Source: an uncultured Verrucomicrobiales bacterium
GTDB lineage: Bacteria; Verrucomicrobiota; Verrucomicrobiia; Verrucomicrobiales; Akkermansiaceae
NCBI GenBank assembly: GCA_937928545.1
Contig: CALGJQ010000028.1
Coordinates: 1-58,914 of the forward strand
Direction: 5' to 3'
Length of the DNA stretch: 58,914 nucleotides
Both the position numbers and the translations under genes were made by a program. Below, piece by piece: positions 8,885-16,186 of the stretch. Positions within the stretch are counted from its first letter, which is position 1, and each line of letters begins with the position of its first letter. Below the pieces are notes generated by a model. That model saw only the letters and a program-made list of their open reading frames with translations. It searched no databases and was not told the DNA's origin.

Positions 8885-10877
8885 GTCACTGGCTGAGTTG
8901 ACCGGGATTCGCGGTCGGGAGTGGGAGGCCTTGCAATTGGCGGGGATTAAGACGCTGGTCGAATTGCTGGATCGGCTGCCGAAGCGCTATGAAGATCGGC
9001 GACGCTTCGATGCCTTCCCTGCGGCGGCTGGCGGAGCGGCTGTTTGCCTGAAGGGGATGGTGATTGATACCCAGCGGAAGGGATTTGGTGGAAAGGGATT
9101 TTACGAAGCCACGGTGGAGGATCATGCGGGAGGTGGGCTTTCAAGAATCACCTGTCGTTGGTTCAACATGCCCTTCATGCAGAAAGTTCTCGCGAGCGGT
9201 CACGAGGTGGTGCTTTACGGAAATCCCAAAGAGCACGGCGGGCGGATCGTGATCGATCATCCAGAGTTCGAGGTGGTCTCGGAGGAATCGCGTGGCATTC
9301 ATTTGGAGCGGATGGTGCCGGTCTATCGGAATGTCAGCGGGGTGACTCAGCGGAGGCTGCGCGAGTTGATTTACAATGCGCTCGAAGTGGCGGAAGGCGA
9401 TTCCTTTGTCCCCGTGCATGATGTTGATCCGACTTACCCTCGCCTCGAGGCTTTTCGCGAGGCGCATTTTCCGGAGGAGATCGCGCAGACGGATGCAGCG
9501 AGGCGTTACTTTGCGAAGGAGGAATTTTTCCTGCAGCAACTTCGCGTGGTCTGGCGTCGCGCGCGGCATGCCGATTTAAGCGGGCGCGTTTTGGGGAAGA
9601 AGACGGCTTTGCTGAAGGAGTTTTATGAATCACTGCCCTTTGATCTCACGGGCGCGCAGAAGCGGAGTGTGAAAGAGATCATCGCTGATATGCGGGTGCA
9701 GCGTCCCATGAATCGGCTTTTACAAGGAGACGTGGGAAGCGGGAAGACCTTCGTGGCTATGTGCGCGATGCTTTTGGCAGTGGACTCGGGCTGCCAAGCG
9801 GCCTTGATGGCTCCGACGCAGATTTTAGCGGAGCAGCATCATCTGACCTTTTCAAAATGGCTCTCGCCTCTCGGGGTGAAAGTGGGGCTGGCGACGGGAG
9901 ACCGGAAGGAAGAGATGACCGATGCCCAGATCATCATTGGGACGCATGCCTTGCTTTACGACAAGGTCGAGTTCGATGACCTCGGCTTGATCGTGGTCGA
10001 TGAGCAGCACAAATTCGGAGTGGCGCAGCGGGGAAAGTTGATCCAGCGCGGAGTGATGCCCGATGTGCTCGTGATGACGGCCACCCCGATTCCACGGACC
10101 CTGACTTTGACAATTTATGGAGACCTCGATGTCTCGGTGCTCGATGAACTTCCGGCGGGACGGGGGAAGATTATTTCGGGCGTTCGGGTGAAGCCCAAGG
10201 TCAGCGAGATGACAAAGTTCCTATCCGAGCAGTTGGAAGAAGGGCGTCAGATCTATCTGGTGTATCCTTTGGTCGAGGAAAGTAGCTCGATCAAAGCGGC
10301 CTCAGTGATCGAAGAGCATCCGAAGTGGCAAAAGCGCTTTAAGCATTTCGAGGTGGGTTTGCTGCATGGGAAAATGCCACCCGAGGAGAAGGAGTCGGTG
10401 ATGACGCGCTTTCGGGATGGGAAATCCGAAGTGCTCGTTGCGACAACCGTGATTGAGGTCGGGGTCGATGTCCCGAATGCCAACGTGATGGTGATTTTCA
10501 ATGCCGAGCGTTTTGGGCTGGCTCAGTTGCATCAACTTCGCGGACGAATCGGGCGAGGGGAGCATAAGAGTTACTGCGTGCTCGTGACGGATGGGAAGAA
10601 GCCGGAAGCGCTCGAAAAATTGAACATCCTCGCGGGAACGATCGATGGCTTTAAGATCGCCGAAGAAGACCTCCGAATCCGCGGGCCGGGTGAAGTGATG
10701 GGAACGCGCCAGAGTGGGATTGGCGGCCTGCGCTTCGTGGAGTTTTTAGCGGACACAGCCCTGATCCGTGAGGCCCGTGAAGTCGCGGAAGAACTGCTCC
10801 GTAATGATCCTGGCTTGGTGAAACATGCTCATCTCAAAACTTGGCTGCTGGAGCATGCGGAGGTGGCTTCGCAGTAA
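8871..10877 (+). CDS. recG: ATP-dependent DNA helicase RecG
   Basis: 668 residues. The ATG at 8871 sits inside the 3' end of recJ with a purine-rich stretch (GGAAG) directly upstream; an upstream in-frame ATG at 8823 would add a non-conserved tail. The N-terminal wedge/OB domain (about 1-250) precedes the helicase core with Walker A GDVGSGKT, Walker B DEQH, motif III MTATPIPRTL, motif VI QLRGRIGRG and the C-terminal RecG region. RecG remodels stalled forks and branch-migrates Holliday junctions. The recJ-recG pairing suggests coordinated expression for replication-fork repair. Confidence 0.95.
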   Translation: MKANESLAELTGIRGREWEALQLAGIKTLVELLDRLPKRYEDRRRFDAFPAAAGGAAVCLKGMVIDTQRKGFGGKGFYEATVEDHAGGGLSRITCRWFNMPFMQKVLASGHEVVLYGNPKEHGGRIVIDHPEFEVVSEESRGIHLERMVPVYRNVSGVTQRRLRELIYNALEVAEGDSFVPVHDVDPTYPRLEAFREAHFPEEIAQTDAARRYFAKEEFFLQQLRVVWRRARHADLSGRVLGKKTALLKEFYESLPFDLTGAQKRSVKEIIADMRVQRPMNRLLQGDVGSGKTFVAMCAMLLAVDSGCQAALMAPTQILAEQHHLTFSKWLSPLGVKVGLATGDRKEEMTDAQIIIGTHALLYDKVEFDDLGLIVVDEQHKFGVAQRGKLIQRGVMPDVLVMTATPIPRTLTLTIYGDLDVSVLDELPAGRGKIISGVRVKPKVSEMTKFLSEQLEEGRQIYLVYPLVEESSSIKAASVIEEHPKWQKRFKHFEVGLLHGKMPPEEKESVMTRFRDGKSEVLVATTVIEVGVDVPNANVMVIFNAERFGLAQLHQLRGRIGRGEHKSYCVLVTDGKKPEALEKLNILAGTIDGFKIAEEDLRIRGPGEVMGTRQSGIGGLRFVEFLADTALIREAREVAEELLRNDPGLVKHAHLKTWLLEHAEVASQ

Positions 10878-10925
10878 CTGATTCTTTTTTATGTCAATGT
10901 GGCTCGTTTGTGCTACGTTCCGCTC

Positions 10926-11153
10926 ATGAAAGAGGCAACTGTTCGTGCGAGAGTTGAGCCGGAGCTTAAAGAGGATGCGGAACGCATCTTGGCTGAGCTT
11001 GGCATTAGCACTACTGAAGCAATCCGTATGTTCCTGAGTCAAATCAGGTTGCGTAAGGCAATTCCGTTCGACGTCGAACTCGGGGAGAATTCAGATTTAC
11101 TGAGATCGTCAGCTTCTCGTCAGGCTGCCCTAGATTCTCTTTACGATGACTAA
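10926..11153 (+). CDS. RelB/DinJ-family antitoxin
   Basis: 75 residues from ATG 10926; an upstream alternative start at 10899 would add nine residues. The N-terminus (ATVRARVEPELKEDAE) is the ribbon-helix-helix DNA-binding part of the RelB/DinJ family. LGISTTEAIRMFL and AIPFDVELG follow, the usual family pattern, and then a flexible tail that would bind the toxin. It overlaps the next gene by 8 nt. DinJ-type antitoxins normally partner RelE-fold YafQ toxins, but here the partner is MazF-like. Such proteins usually repress their own operon. Confidence 0.85.
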   Translation: MKEATVRARVEPELKEDAERILAELGISTTEAIRMFLSQIRLRKAIPFDVELGENSDLLRSSASRQAALDSLYDD

Positions 11154-11460
11154 GCCGGGCGAGGTTTATCGAGTTGATCTCGGGATTGGCGGAAAGGTTA
11201 GGATGATGCTCGTTGTTTCACGAGAGGATGCTGATCCGCCAAGAGCGTTGAGCTTGTGCGTGCCGATCACAACTGCCTATCGAGAGTCAAAATATGAAGT
11301 GGAACTCCCGTCACGGCCATTTTTGAGGTCAAAGAGTTTTGCGAATGTTCAGGGATTGCAGGCCATTCAACATCACGAGCTGGACGGCCCAATTGGAGTG
11401 ATCTATGGCCAAGCTTTTGAAGAGGTGAAAGATGCCCTTCGATTTGCTTTTGAGATGTGA
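11146..11460 (+). CDS. PemK/MazF-family toxin (probable mRNA interferase)
   Basis: 104 residues. It shows the MazF/PemK pattern: N-terminal GEVYRVDLG, a basic strand KVRMMLVVSRE, VPITT, the conserved VQGLQAI strand and a C-terminal helix (EEVKDALRFAF). Family members are sequence-specific endoribonucleases that cut mRNA. It overlaps the DinJ-like antitoxin by 8 nt in the usual antitoxin-first order. It ends 135 bp before the leader of array A. A short or divergent member of the family is possible; enzymatic activity is inferred only. Confidence 0.82.
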   Translation: MTKPGEVYRVDLGIGGKVRMMLVVSREDADPPRALSLCVPITTAYRESKYEVELPSRPFLRSKSFANVQGLQAIQHHELDGPIGVIYGQAFEEVKDALRFAFEM

Positions 11461-11595
11461 TTGAGAGAAATCGAAAGCTCCGTTACTGAAAGTTTCCAAT
11501 GCGACGAACGGCAGGTATCAGGGGGCAGGCAAGCCTGAGCTTGATTGAGAGATATCAACGTATTCTTCGGTGCTGATTTGAATGGATTGTTTTAT

Positions 11596-11712
11596 CCTGA
11601 TAGAGCAACACCTGATGCTAAATTACCTTGAGTTATCGGGAGATTACCTCATCTTCAGTTTTGGCTTTAGCGCTGGATATCACTCCTTGTAGGGCTACTA
11701 ATAAATACTGTC
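11596..11712 (+). other. Putative attI-like/promoter leader of cassette array A
   Basis: 117 bp that align without gaps to 56824-56940 at the start of array B. The first 16 bases match at 14 positions and the last 37 at 32, including the identical block GTAGGGCTACTAATAAA, while the middle has diverged. It ends in GTC at 11710 (GTT in the other copy), followed by AGGC and then an ORF, which is where an integron G/TT insertion point and RRRY would fall. A short GTAG-GG-CTAC hairpin and GATATC are conserved in both. It does not fold like an attC site. I infer an integration platform, possibly including a cassette promoter. The preceding bases 11461-11595 show nothing recognisable. Confidence 0.5.
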
Positions 11713-11725
11713 AGGCCAGAAAACG

Positions 11726-12763
11726 ATGCCGTATCAACCTAAAGAGGAATTCAAGAAAATAGCCGATGAGATTAAATCGAGCGGTGACCCTCATCAATTG
11801 TCAGTTCGGAGCCTCCTGAGCCTATTCCATCAAGAACGACGTCGCAGCGGTGTGGTTTCTTGGATTCGTTTTAACCTTCATAAACAGGGCTTGGAGTGCG
11901 TCCCTGATTTTGCGGGAGTTTATATTAACTCAGCTGTCGAGCTGCGCAAGAAGTCACCTGCAGCTCCCCGTGGAGGAGACCTCGAAGGTTCAGAAGATTT
12001 CAGAGATCCTGTTCCACGGCTGGCACTTCTTCCTGCTGCAAATAATCCACCGATTACGGTAAAGAGGGATGCAACGCGAAGTAGAGCTACGACATTGATG
12101 ATGATGCATGACTATTCCCAGCTTCCTGTAATGCAGAACGAGCGAAAGGTCGATGGGATGATCTCGCTGCGCTCAATCCTATCTTCTCAGACTATTGGTG
12201 ACCAGTGTGAGAATGTGAGGGACTGCATGACCAAGGAGGTGCAGGTGCTTCCTCAGGATACGCCTTTGTTTGAGGCCGTCAGAACGGTTATGAGACATGA
12301 AGTCGTCCTTGTCAGAGGTCTCGACGAAACTATTTGTGGACTTGTCACGATAGCCGATGTGGGTGAGCAGTTCATTTCCTTGGCAGAACCATTTTGGATT
12401 CTGGAGCAGATTGAGAACCACATCAGAACTTTGCTAGATGGAAGGTTTTCTCTTCCGCAGCTAAAAGCTGCTGCAGACAAAGCTGACAAGGACCGTGAGG
12501 TCTCATCTGTTGAGGATCTCACGTTTGGAGAATACGTGAGGATATTGGAGAATCCAGCGCATTGGGAAACAGTCTCAATTGATATGGACCGCCCGACGTT
12601 TGTTAAGCGCCTCGACGAAATAAGGCGAATTCGGAACGACGTAATGCATTTTCATCCAGACGGAATATCTGATGAGGACCTTGAGGTTTTACGGGAAACA
12701 AATAAATTCTTTTATGCATTTAGCCAATTTCGAAGGCCCGCTCCGAAAAAGAAAACACGCTAG
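11726..12763 (+). CDS. CBS-domain protein with C-terminal HEPN-like domain (array A cassette)
   Basis: 345 residues. Residues 1-75 look like a small winged-helix-like domain. About 100-220 hold two CBS repeats (SQLPVMQNERKVDGMISLRSI; VLVRGLDETICGLVTIADV); CBS pairs bind adenine nucleotides. About 220-335 is helical and contains RNDVMH (303-308), matching the RxxxxH signature of HEPN domains, many of which are RNases in defence or stress systems. The tail is basic (PAPKKKTR). It lies directly after the attI-like leader and before an attC-like site, so it is the first cassette of array A. A nucleotide-gated RNase or stress sensor is a reasonable guess, not shown. Confidence 0.75.
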   Translation: MPYQPKEEFKKIADEIKSSGDPHQLSVRSLLSLFHQERRRSGVVSWIRFNLHKQGLECVPDFAGVYINSAVELRKKSPAAPRGGDLEGSEDFRDPVPRLALLPAANNPPITVKRDATRSRATTLMMMHDYSQLPVMQNERKVDGMISLRSILSSQTIGDQCENVRDCMTKEVQVLPQDTPLFEAVRTVMRHEVVLVRGLDETICGLVTIADVGEQFISLAEPFWILEQIENHIRTLLDGRFSLPQLKAAADKADKDREVSSVEDLTFGEYVRILENPAHWETVSIDMDRPTFVKRLDEIRRIRNDVMHFHPDGISDEDLEVLRETNKFFYAFSQFRRPAPKKKTR

Positions 12764-12772
12764 AAATGAGAA

Positions 12773-12874
12773 GCCTAACAAACCGCTGGAGATCGACGCC
12801 CCTCGCTCTGGCAGTTTATTTTTGAATTCAGAGTTTTGCGTTCGCTCAGTCGCGTCTCAGCTTTTACGTTGGCA
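12773..12874 (+). other. attC-like recombination site 1 (type I)
   Basis: 102 bp. The 5' box GCCTAAC (12773-12779) fits RYYYAAC and the 3' box GTTGGCA begins at 12868. Subterminal arms pair as GCTG-AGA-ACGC against GCGTCTCAGC, with unpaired bases only on the left strand, as in integron sites. The central part, CGCTCTGGCAGTT and CGTTCGCTC, is shared with site 3 at 57892. It lies between the stop of the CBS/HEPN gene and the ATG of the next ORF, which begins 10 bases after the 3' box. Confidence 0.68.
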
Positions 12875-12883
12875 AGAAGACCA

Positions 12884-13291
12884 ATGCTTAAACAACATTT
12901 CCCCATGGATAATTCTCTCACTCCCCAGTGGATAATAGGAGCGGTGTTTTTGTTTGGTGGGGTGTTGATATGCGTTTCTCTTTTCTCAGCTTGGGGTTTA
13001 GCCGTTTCGTTTTCTGGATGGGGGGATGGAGCAACAGGCGACGCGATAAAATATTCAGCTAGGCAGTGGGTGGTGTTCATTGCTCCTTTATCTATTTATT
13101 TTCTCGCTGGATTTTTTGCTTCTCTTTCAAAGAAGCGATCAGCGCGAGTCGTGTTGGCATGGACTGCTCATGTGTCGCTTCTATTTGTAATGCTGAATGG
13201 GACTGCGGCCTTACCTGCTCTCATTATTTTCATCGTGATCGCGGCCTTGTTCGCGGTGTGTTGGGGGAGACTTTTGAGAATCCCATCATGA
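12884..13291 (+). CDS. Small membrane protein (second ORF of array A)
   Basis: 135 residues from ATG 12884, the first start after the attC-like site; the reading frame extends upstream into that site. About four hydrophobic segments are visible (WIIGAVFLFGGVLICVSLF; WVVFIAPLSIYFLAGFF; VVLAWTAHVSLLFVML; ALPALIIFIVIAALFAV) separated by short loops, one with basic SKKRSAR. I recognise no family. Single-ORF membrane proteins of unknown role are common integron cassettes. No attC-like site follows its stop, so this may be the right border of the array. Confidence 0.65.
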   Translation: MLKQHFPMDNSLTPQWIIGAVFLFGGVLICVSLFSAWGLAVSFSGWGDGATGDAIKYSARQWVVFIAPLSIYFLAGFFASLSKKRSARVVLAWTAHVSLLFVMLNGTAALPALIIFIVIAALFAVCWGRLLRIPS

Positions 13292-13316
13292 AACGGACTT
13301 GCCTTGTTGAGATGAG

Positions 13317-13440
13317 CTAGTCGTTGTCCATTTTTAGATCGATAATGAGCATCTCAGGATGCTCTTTCTGGTTGATAATTCCTAACAAAGTGAGAATTGC
13401 AGAAGGCATTGGCAGGTTTACCTCTTTGTTCAAATCGCAT
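13317..13440 (-). pseudogene. Remnant resembling the C-terminus of the 14102-14581 gene
   Basis: On the minus strand this stretch reads about 37 residues ending in a stop: NQKEHPEMLIIDLKMDND. It aligns with NNQDEQTWDLIIDLEKKED near the C-terminus of the unknown protein at 14102-14581, also minus strand. No matching N-terminal part or reasonable start is seen; upstream the frame runs into the antisense of a toxin-antitoxin gene. I read it as a decayed partial duplicate. It lies between array A and the RelE-type module and shares the strand of its intact relative, about 0.8 kb away. Confidence 0.4.
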
Positions 13441-13478
13441 GGCTTGAAAGTCTCTTCAGATGTGGTAATTTCCTCATC

Positions 13479-13694
13479 GTGAAAACTCTTGCTGAAATCG
13501 AAGAAGCGATCGAACGATTGCCTAAGAAGGAGATGCTCCAATTGGTGGAGCGGCTCGAATCTAAGGCTGATGATGCTTGGGATGCCCAGTTTGAGGAGGA
13601 TGTTGCGAGTGGGCGGCTTGAGGATGTTGCAGCGAAGGCGCTGAAGGAACATCGGGAAGGCAAATCTACGGCATTTCCAAACAATGCAAAGTAA
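13479..13694 (+). CDS. Probable antitoxin of a RelE/ParE-type module
   Basis: 71 residues starting at GTG 13479. A short, strongly charged helical protein: the N-terminal MKTLAEIEEAIERLPKKEM and the following VERLESKADDAWDAQFEED resemble small addiction-module antitoxins found next to RelE-like toxins. The acidic central part and flexible C-terminus suit a toxin-binding tail. It overlaps the next ORF by 11 nt, giving an antitoxin-first operon. The antitoxin family cannot be named more exactly from sequence alone. Confidence 0.75.
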   Translation: MKTLAEIEEAIERLPKKEMLQLVERLESKADDAWDAQFEEDVASGRLEDVAAKALKEHREGKSTAFPNNAK

Positions 13695-13938
13695 GGCGGT
13701 TTCGTCTTTTTGGGACTCTTACGCTCGTCTGCCTGAAAAGATTCAAGCGCGAGCAAGAAAGCAATATTTGCTGTGGTTAGAAGACCCGTCGCATCCTTCG
13801 ATTCGATTTAAGAAGGTCGGAGACTATTGGTCAGCGCGGGTTACTGGCAGCTACAGGGCAGTGGGAATTCTAGACGGTGATACAGTCGTTTGGTTCTTTA
13901 TCGGAACGCATGCTGAGTATGACCGGCTGCTTTCATAG
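13684..13938 (+). CDS. RelE/ParE-superfamily toxin
   Basis: 84 residues with the RelE-fold pattern: N-terminal helices (FWDSYARLPEKIQARARKQY), then FKKVGDYWSARVTGSYRAVGI with conserved basic residues, and the closing strand VVWFFIGTHAEYDRLL. RelE relatives cleave ribosome-bound mRNA and ParE relatives poison gyrase; this sequence looks more RelE/HigB-like because of the SARV..YRAVG strand. It is coupled to the upstream antitoxin by an 11-nt overlap. The 163 bp after it contain a CCCCG...CGGGG hairpin near 14000-14040 and no gene. Confidence 0.82.
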   Translation: MQSKAVSSFWDSYARLPEKIQARARKQYLLWLEDPSHPSIRFKKVGDYWSARVTGSYRAVGILDGDTVVWFFIGTHAEYDRLLS

Positions 13939-14101
13939 AAGAGCGGCCTGCGGGTAGCTTTACGGGTGATTCGACACGCTTGGCTTGGCCTTGGTCTTCT
14001 GGCACGGAAACCCCGCTTTCCGCTTCGCTGCAAACGGGGCTAGTGTCTGGCATCCTTTCGGGATTTTTTGATCCATGAACTAGGGGAGGAGGGAGGCGCT
14101 G

Positions 14102-14581
14102 CTACTGCTTACTTCCTCTGATGCCGGTGATGCGCCAGTCCTCTTTTTTTTCTAGGTCGATGATGAGATCCCAAGTTTGCTCATCCTGATTGTTCTTTCC
14201 GGCAGCGACGAGAATGTCGGTGCTGTGGTAGACTTGCGCTTTGGAGCCGACGATTTGGATGCTGCGCTCGATTTCGGTCATTTCGCAAAGGCTGGTCATC
14301 CCATGAAAGAGGTCGATTTTTTCGAAGATTTCTTCCATCGTCATTTCTTCGGTGGGGATAGGGAATTTCCCTTGTAAGTTGATTTTCGGAGCGAGGACTT
14401 CTGCAAGAGCTTTGTGAACATCGTCTTGGCTCCGGATCGAGATTTTCCGGTGCTCGACGTTTTCTAGGAACTGATCGATCGTTCTTCCGATTTGTTGCTC
14501 GGGAGTTTGGCGATACCAGAGATATCCTCCGATGGGCATCACGAGAATGAGGAGGAGAAGTAGGAAGAAGCGTTTGGTCAT
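14102..14581 (-). CDS. Membrane-anchored protein of unknown function
   Basis: 159 residues. An N-terminal signal anchor (KRFFLLLLLILVMPIGGYLWY) precedes a soluble domain of about 130 residues. The helical start (QQIGRTIDQFLENVEH) and later beta strands (SIQIVGSKAQVYHSTDI; WDLIIDLEKKEDWRITGI) suggest an NTF2-like fold, but no family is recognised with certainty. Its ATG overlaps the stop of the upstream rRNA methyltransferase gene by 4 nt, so the two form an operon. A decayed piece of a related sequence lies at 13317-13440. Confidence 0.75.
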   Translation of the reverse strand: MTKRFFLLLLLILVMPIGGYLWYRQTPEQQIGRTIDQFLENVEHRKISIRSQDDVHKALAEVLAPKINLQGKFPIPTEEMTMEEIFEKIDLFHGMTSLCEMTEIERSIQIVGSKAQVYHSTDILVAAGKNNQDEQTWDLIIDLEKKEDWRITGIRGSKQ

Positions 14582-15738
14582 CGATTCGGGGCAAGCTGGA
14601 AGGTGAATCCTTTAAGATACTCCGTCTCGGGCAAGGTCGCAATGATGGGATGGTCGAGCCTTTGAGTGTGACTATCAATGAGGCGCAGGGTGCGTTTGCC
14701 ATCGACGGCGGCTTCCTTGACGCTATCGAGGAAGAGTTCTCGCGTGGCGTGGTGCGAGCAGCAGAAGGTGGCGAGGATTCCGCTGGGGTTGAGCATGGAG
14801 AGGGCGCGGAGGTGGATTTCTTTATATCCTCGCATCGCGTCTTTGACCGTTTTTTTGTTCCGGGTGAAGGAAGGGGGATCGAGGATGATGAGGTCGTAGG
14901 TCTCATCATGCTGACGGAGGAAGCTGAAGGCATTGGCCGTGATGGTGTTGACCTTCACTCCGGTCAGTTCGGCATTTTGAGCGGTGGCGGCGGTGGCATC
15001 TTCTGAGATATCGACGGCAGTGATTGATTCGGCTCCCGCGAGACCGCAGGCGAGGCTAAAGCCGCCTTGATTGCAGAAGACATCGAGGACTTTTTTACCG
15101 GAGGCCAATTTGGCAATGCGCTCGTAGCTCTCCATGATGTCGAGGTAGAGGCCGGTTTTTTGACCATTTGCGGGGTCGATTTCGAAAACCGAGCCATTAT
15201 GACTGACGGTGAAGGGCTCGGGTTGTTCGCCGTGGATCATGCGGATCTCGTCTTCGAGTCCCTCGGGCTTTCGCATCGAGGAGTCGTTTCGGAGAGTGAT
15301 CGACTTTGGGGAGAGGAGTTCCACAAGGGCGGCGACGATGAGATCTTTGCGCTGATCCATCGCGAGAGTGGTCGTTTGAAGGACGAGATGCTCGCCATAT
15401 TGGTCCACAATGACCCCGGGAAGGCCGTCGGATTCGCTCCAGACGAGGCGTCGGAGGTCTTTTGCGATGGGGAGAGAGTCCCGATAGGCAAGGGCTTGGC
15501 CGAGTCGGCGGGCGAAGAATTCCTCATCGAGCTTCTGTTTTCGTCGGGAAATACGGCGCGCGACGATTTGTGAGTTGGGATTGTAGATCGCAACGCCGAG
15601 CGGGCGGTCTTTAAAGTCCTTGAGGCTCACCAAGTCGCCCGGCTCGGGGTTTCCGAAGGTTTTTTGGATTTCGGAGGAGTAAACCCATTCGTGGCCGTGG
15701 AAAATACGAGAGCGGGGTTTGATAATCAGGCCAGGCAT
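14578..15738 (-). CDS. rlmI: RlmI-like 23S rRNA (cytosine-C5) methyltransferase
   Basis: 386 residues. I use ATG 15738 (MPGLIIKPRSRIFHGHEWVYSSEI), which begins exactly at the PUA domain; the frame extends 21 codons further upstream without conservation. An N-terminal PUA domain (about 1-75) precedes a class I SAM-dependent methyltransferase with VLDVFCNQGGFSLACG (motif I), DISEDA (motif II), DLIILDPPSFTRNKK (motif IV) and ATFCCSHH near the end, the cysteine pattern of RNA m5C enzymes. RlmI modifies C1962 of 23S rRNA. A closely related YccW-type enzyme with another target is possible. Confidence 0.88.
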   Translation of the reverse strand: MPGLIIKPRSRIFHGHEWVYSSEIQKTFGNPEPGDLVSLKDFKDRPLGVAIYNPNSQIVARRISRRKQKLDEEFFARRLGQALAYRDSLPIAKDLRRLVWSESDGLPGVIVDQYGEHLVLQTTTLAMDQRKDLIVAALVELLSPKSITLRNDSSMRKPEGLEDEIRMIHGEQPEPFTVSHNGSVFEIDPANGQKTGLYLDIMESYERIAKLASGKKVLDVFCNQGGFSLACGLAGAESITAVDISEDATAATAQNAELTGVKVNTITANAFSFLRQHDETYDLIILDPPSFTRNKKTVKDAMRGYKEIHLRALSMLNPSGILATFCCSHHATRELFLDSVKEAAVDGKRTLRLIDSHTQRLDHPIIATLPETEYLKGFTFQLAPNR

Positions 15739-15841
15739 GGCCAGAGGAAAGAGTAGGGAAGGGGCGAGATCAAGACATGGCGTGCCTTTTCGCTTGATCA
15801 TCCCGCCGAAGCCGCCTAACTCCTTCCTCGAACTTAATCCT

Positions 15842-16129
15842 ATGGGTCAAAATCTTAAAACACGTCAGAAGCGCCGCCGCAGAAAACTCTACCTGAAGCG
15901 TAAGAGTGACCGTATTAAAGCGGGAGCTGCCAATAAGCCTGCAAAGCCCGCAAAAGCTGAGAAGCCTGCGAAAAAGGCGGCTAAGAAAGCAGCGAAGAAG
16001 GTCGCCAAGAAAGCGGCTAAGAAGGTTGCGAAGAAAGCGACGAAAAAGGCTGCCAAGAAAGCTGCTAGTCCCGAGGCCGAAAAGCCTGCAAAGGAAGCTC
16101 CTAAGGATGACGCCGCTGATAAGGAGTAA
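15842..16129 (+). CDS. Small Lys/Arg/Ala-rich basic protein, histone H1-like
   Basis: 95 residues from ATG 15842. Residues 1-28 (MGQNLKTRQKRRRRKLYLKR and the following KSDRIKAG) are very basic and not repetitive. Residues 35-80 are a repeat of KKAAKKVAKKA/KPAK units like histone H1 or AlgP tails. The last 15 residues are acidic (PKDDAADKE). The composition argues for binding DNA or RNA, such as a nucleoid protein, or rRNA because the N-terminus looks like a small ribosome-associated protein. It is a single-gene unit closed by a strong terminator at 16153. Confidence 0.82.
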   Translation: MGQNLKTRQKRRRRKLYLKRKSDRIKAGAANKPAKPAKAEKPAKKAAKKAAKKVAKKAAKKVAKKATKKAAKKAASPEAEKPAKEAPKDDAADKE

Positions 16130-16152
16130 TTTTTACAATCCTTTCCCTTTTG

Positions 16153-16186
16153 AAAACCCGCAGAGCTTCGGCCTTGCGGGTTTTTT
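16153..16186 (+). terminator. Rho-independent terminator after the basic protein gene
   Basis: Stem AAAACCCGC (16153-16161) pairs with GCGGGTTTT, with loop AGAGCTTCGGCCTT and a run of six T. It lies 23 bp after the stop of the histone-like gene and isolates it from ftsH. Confidence 0.9.

Noticed and set aside
11596..11712. Reading the leader as an attC site of a lost upstream cassette
   Set aside because: Its length (117 bp) fits, and CCTGA/TCAGG at the ends of copy A pair, but no internal arms pair in either copy, so attI-like is the better reading.
13381..13430. CCTAACAAAG...CTTTGTT hairpin that resembles a very short attC site
   Set aside because: The site is only about 50 bp, lacks the inner L boxes and bulges, and overlaps the coding remnant on the minus strand; not enough for an attC call.
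13939..14101. Possible third cassette or attC site after the RelE-type toxin
   Set aside because: A CCCCG...CGGGG hairpin exists but no RYYYAAC or GTT boxes at its edges.
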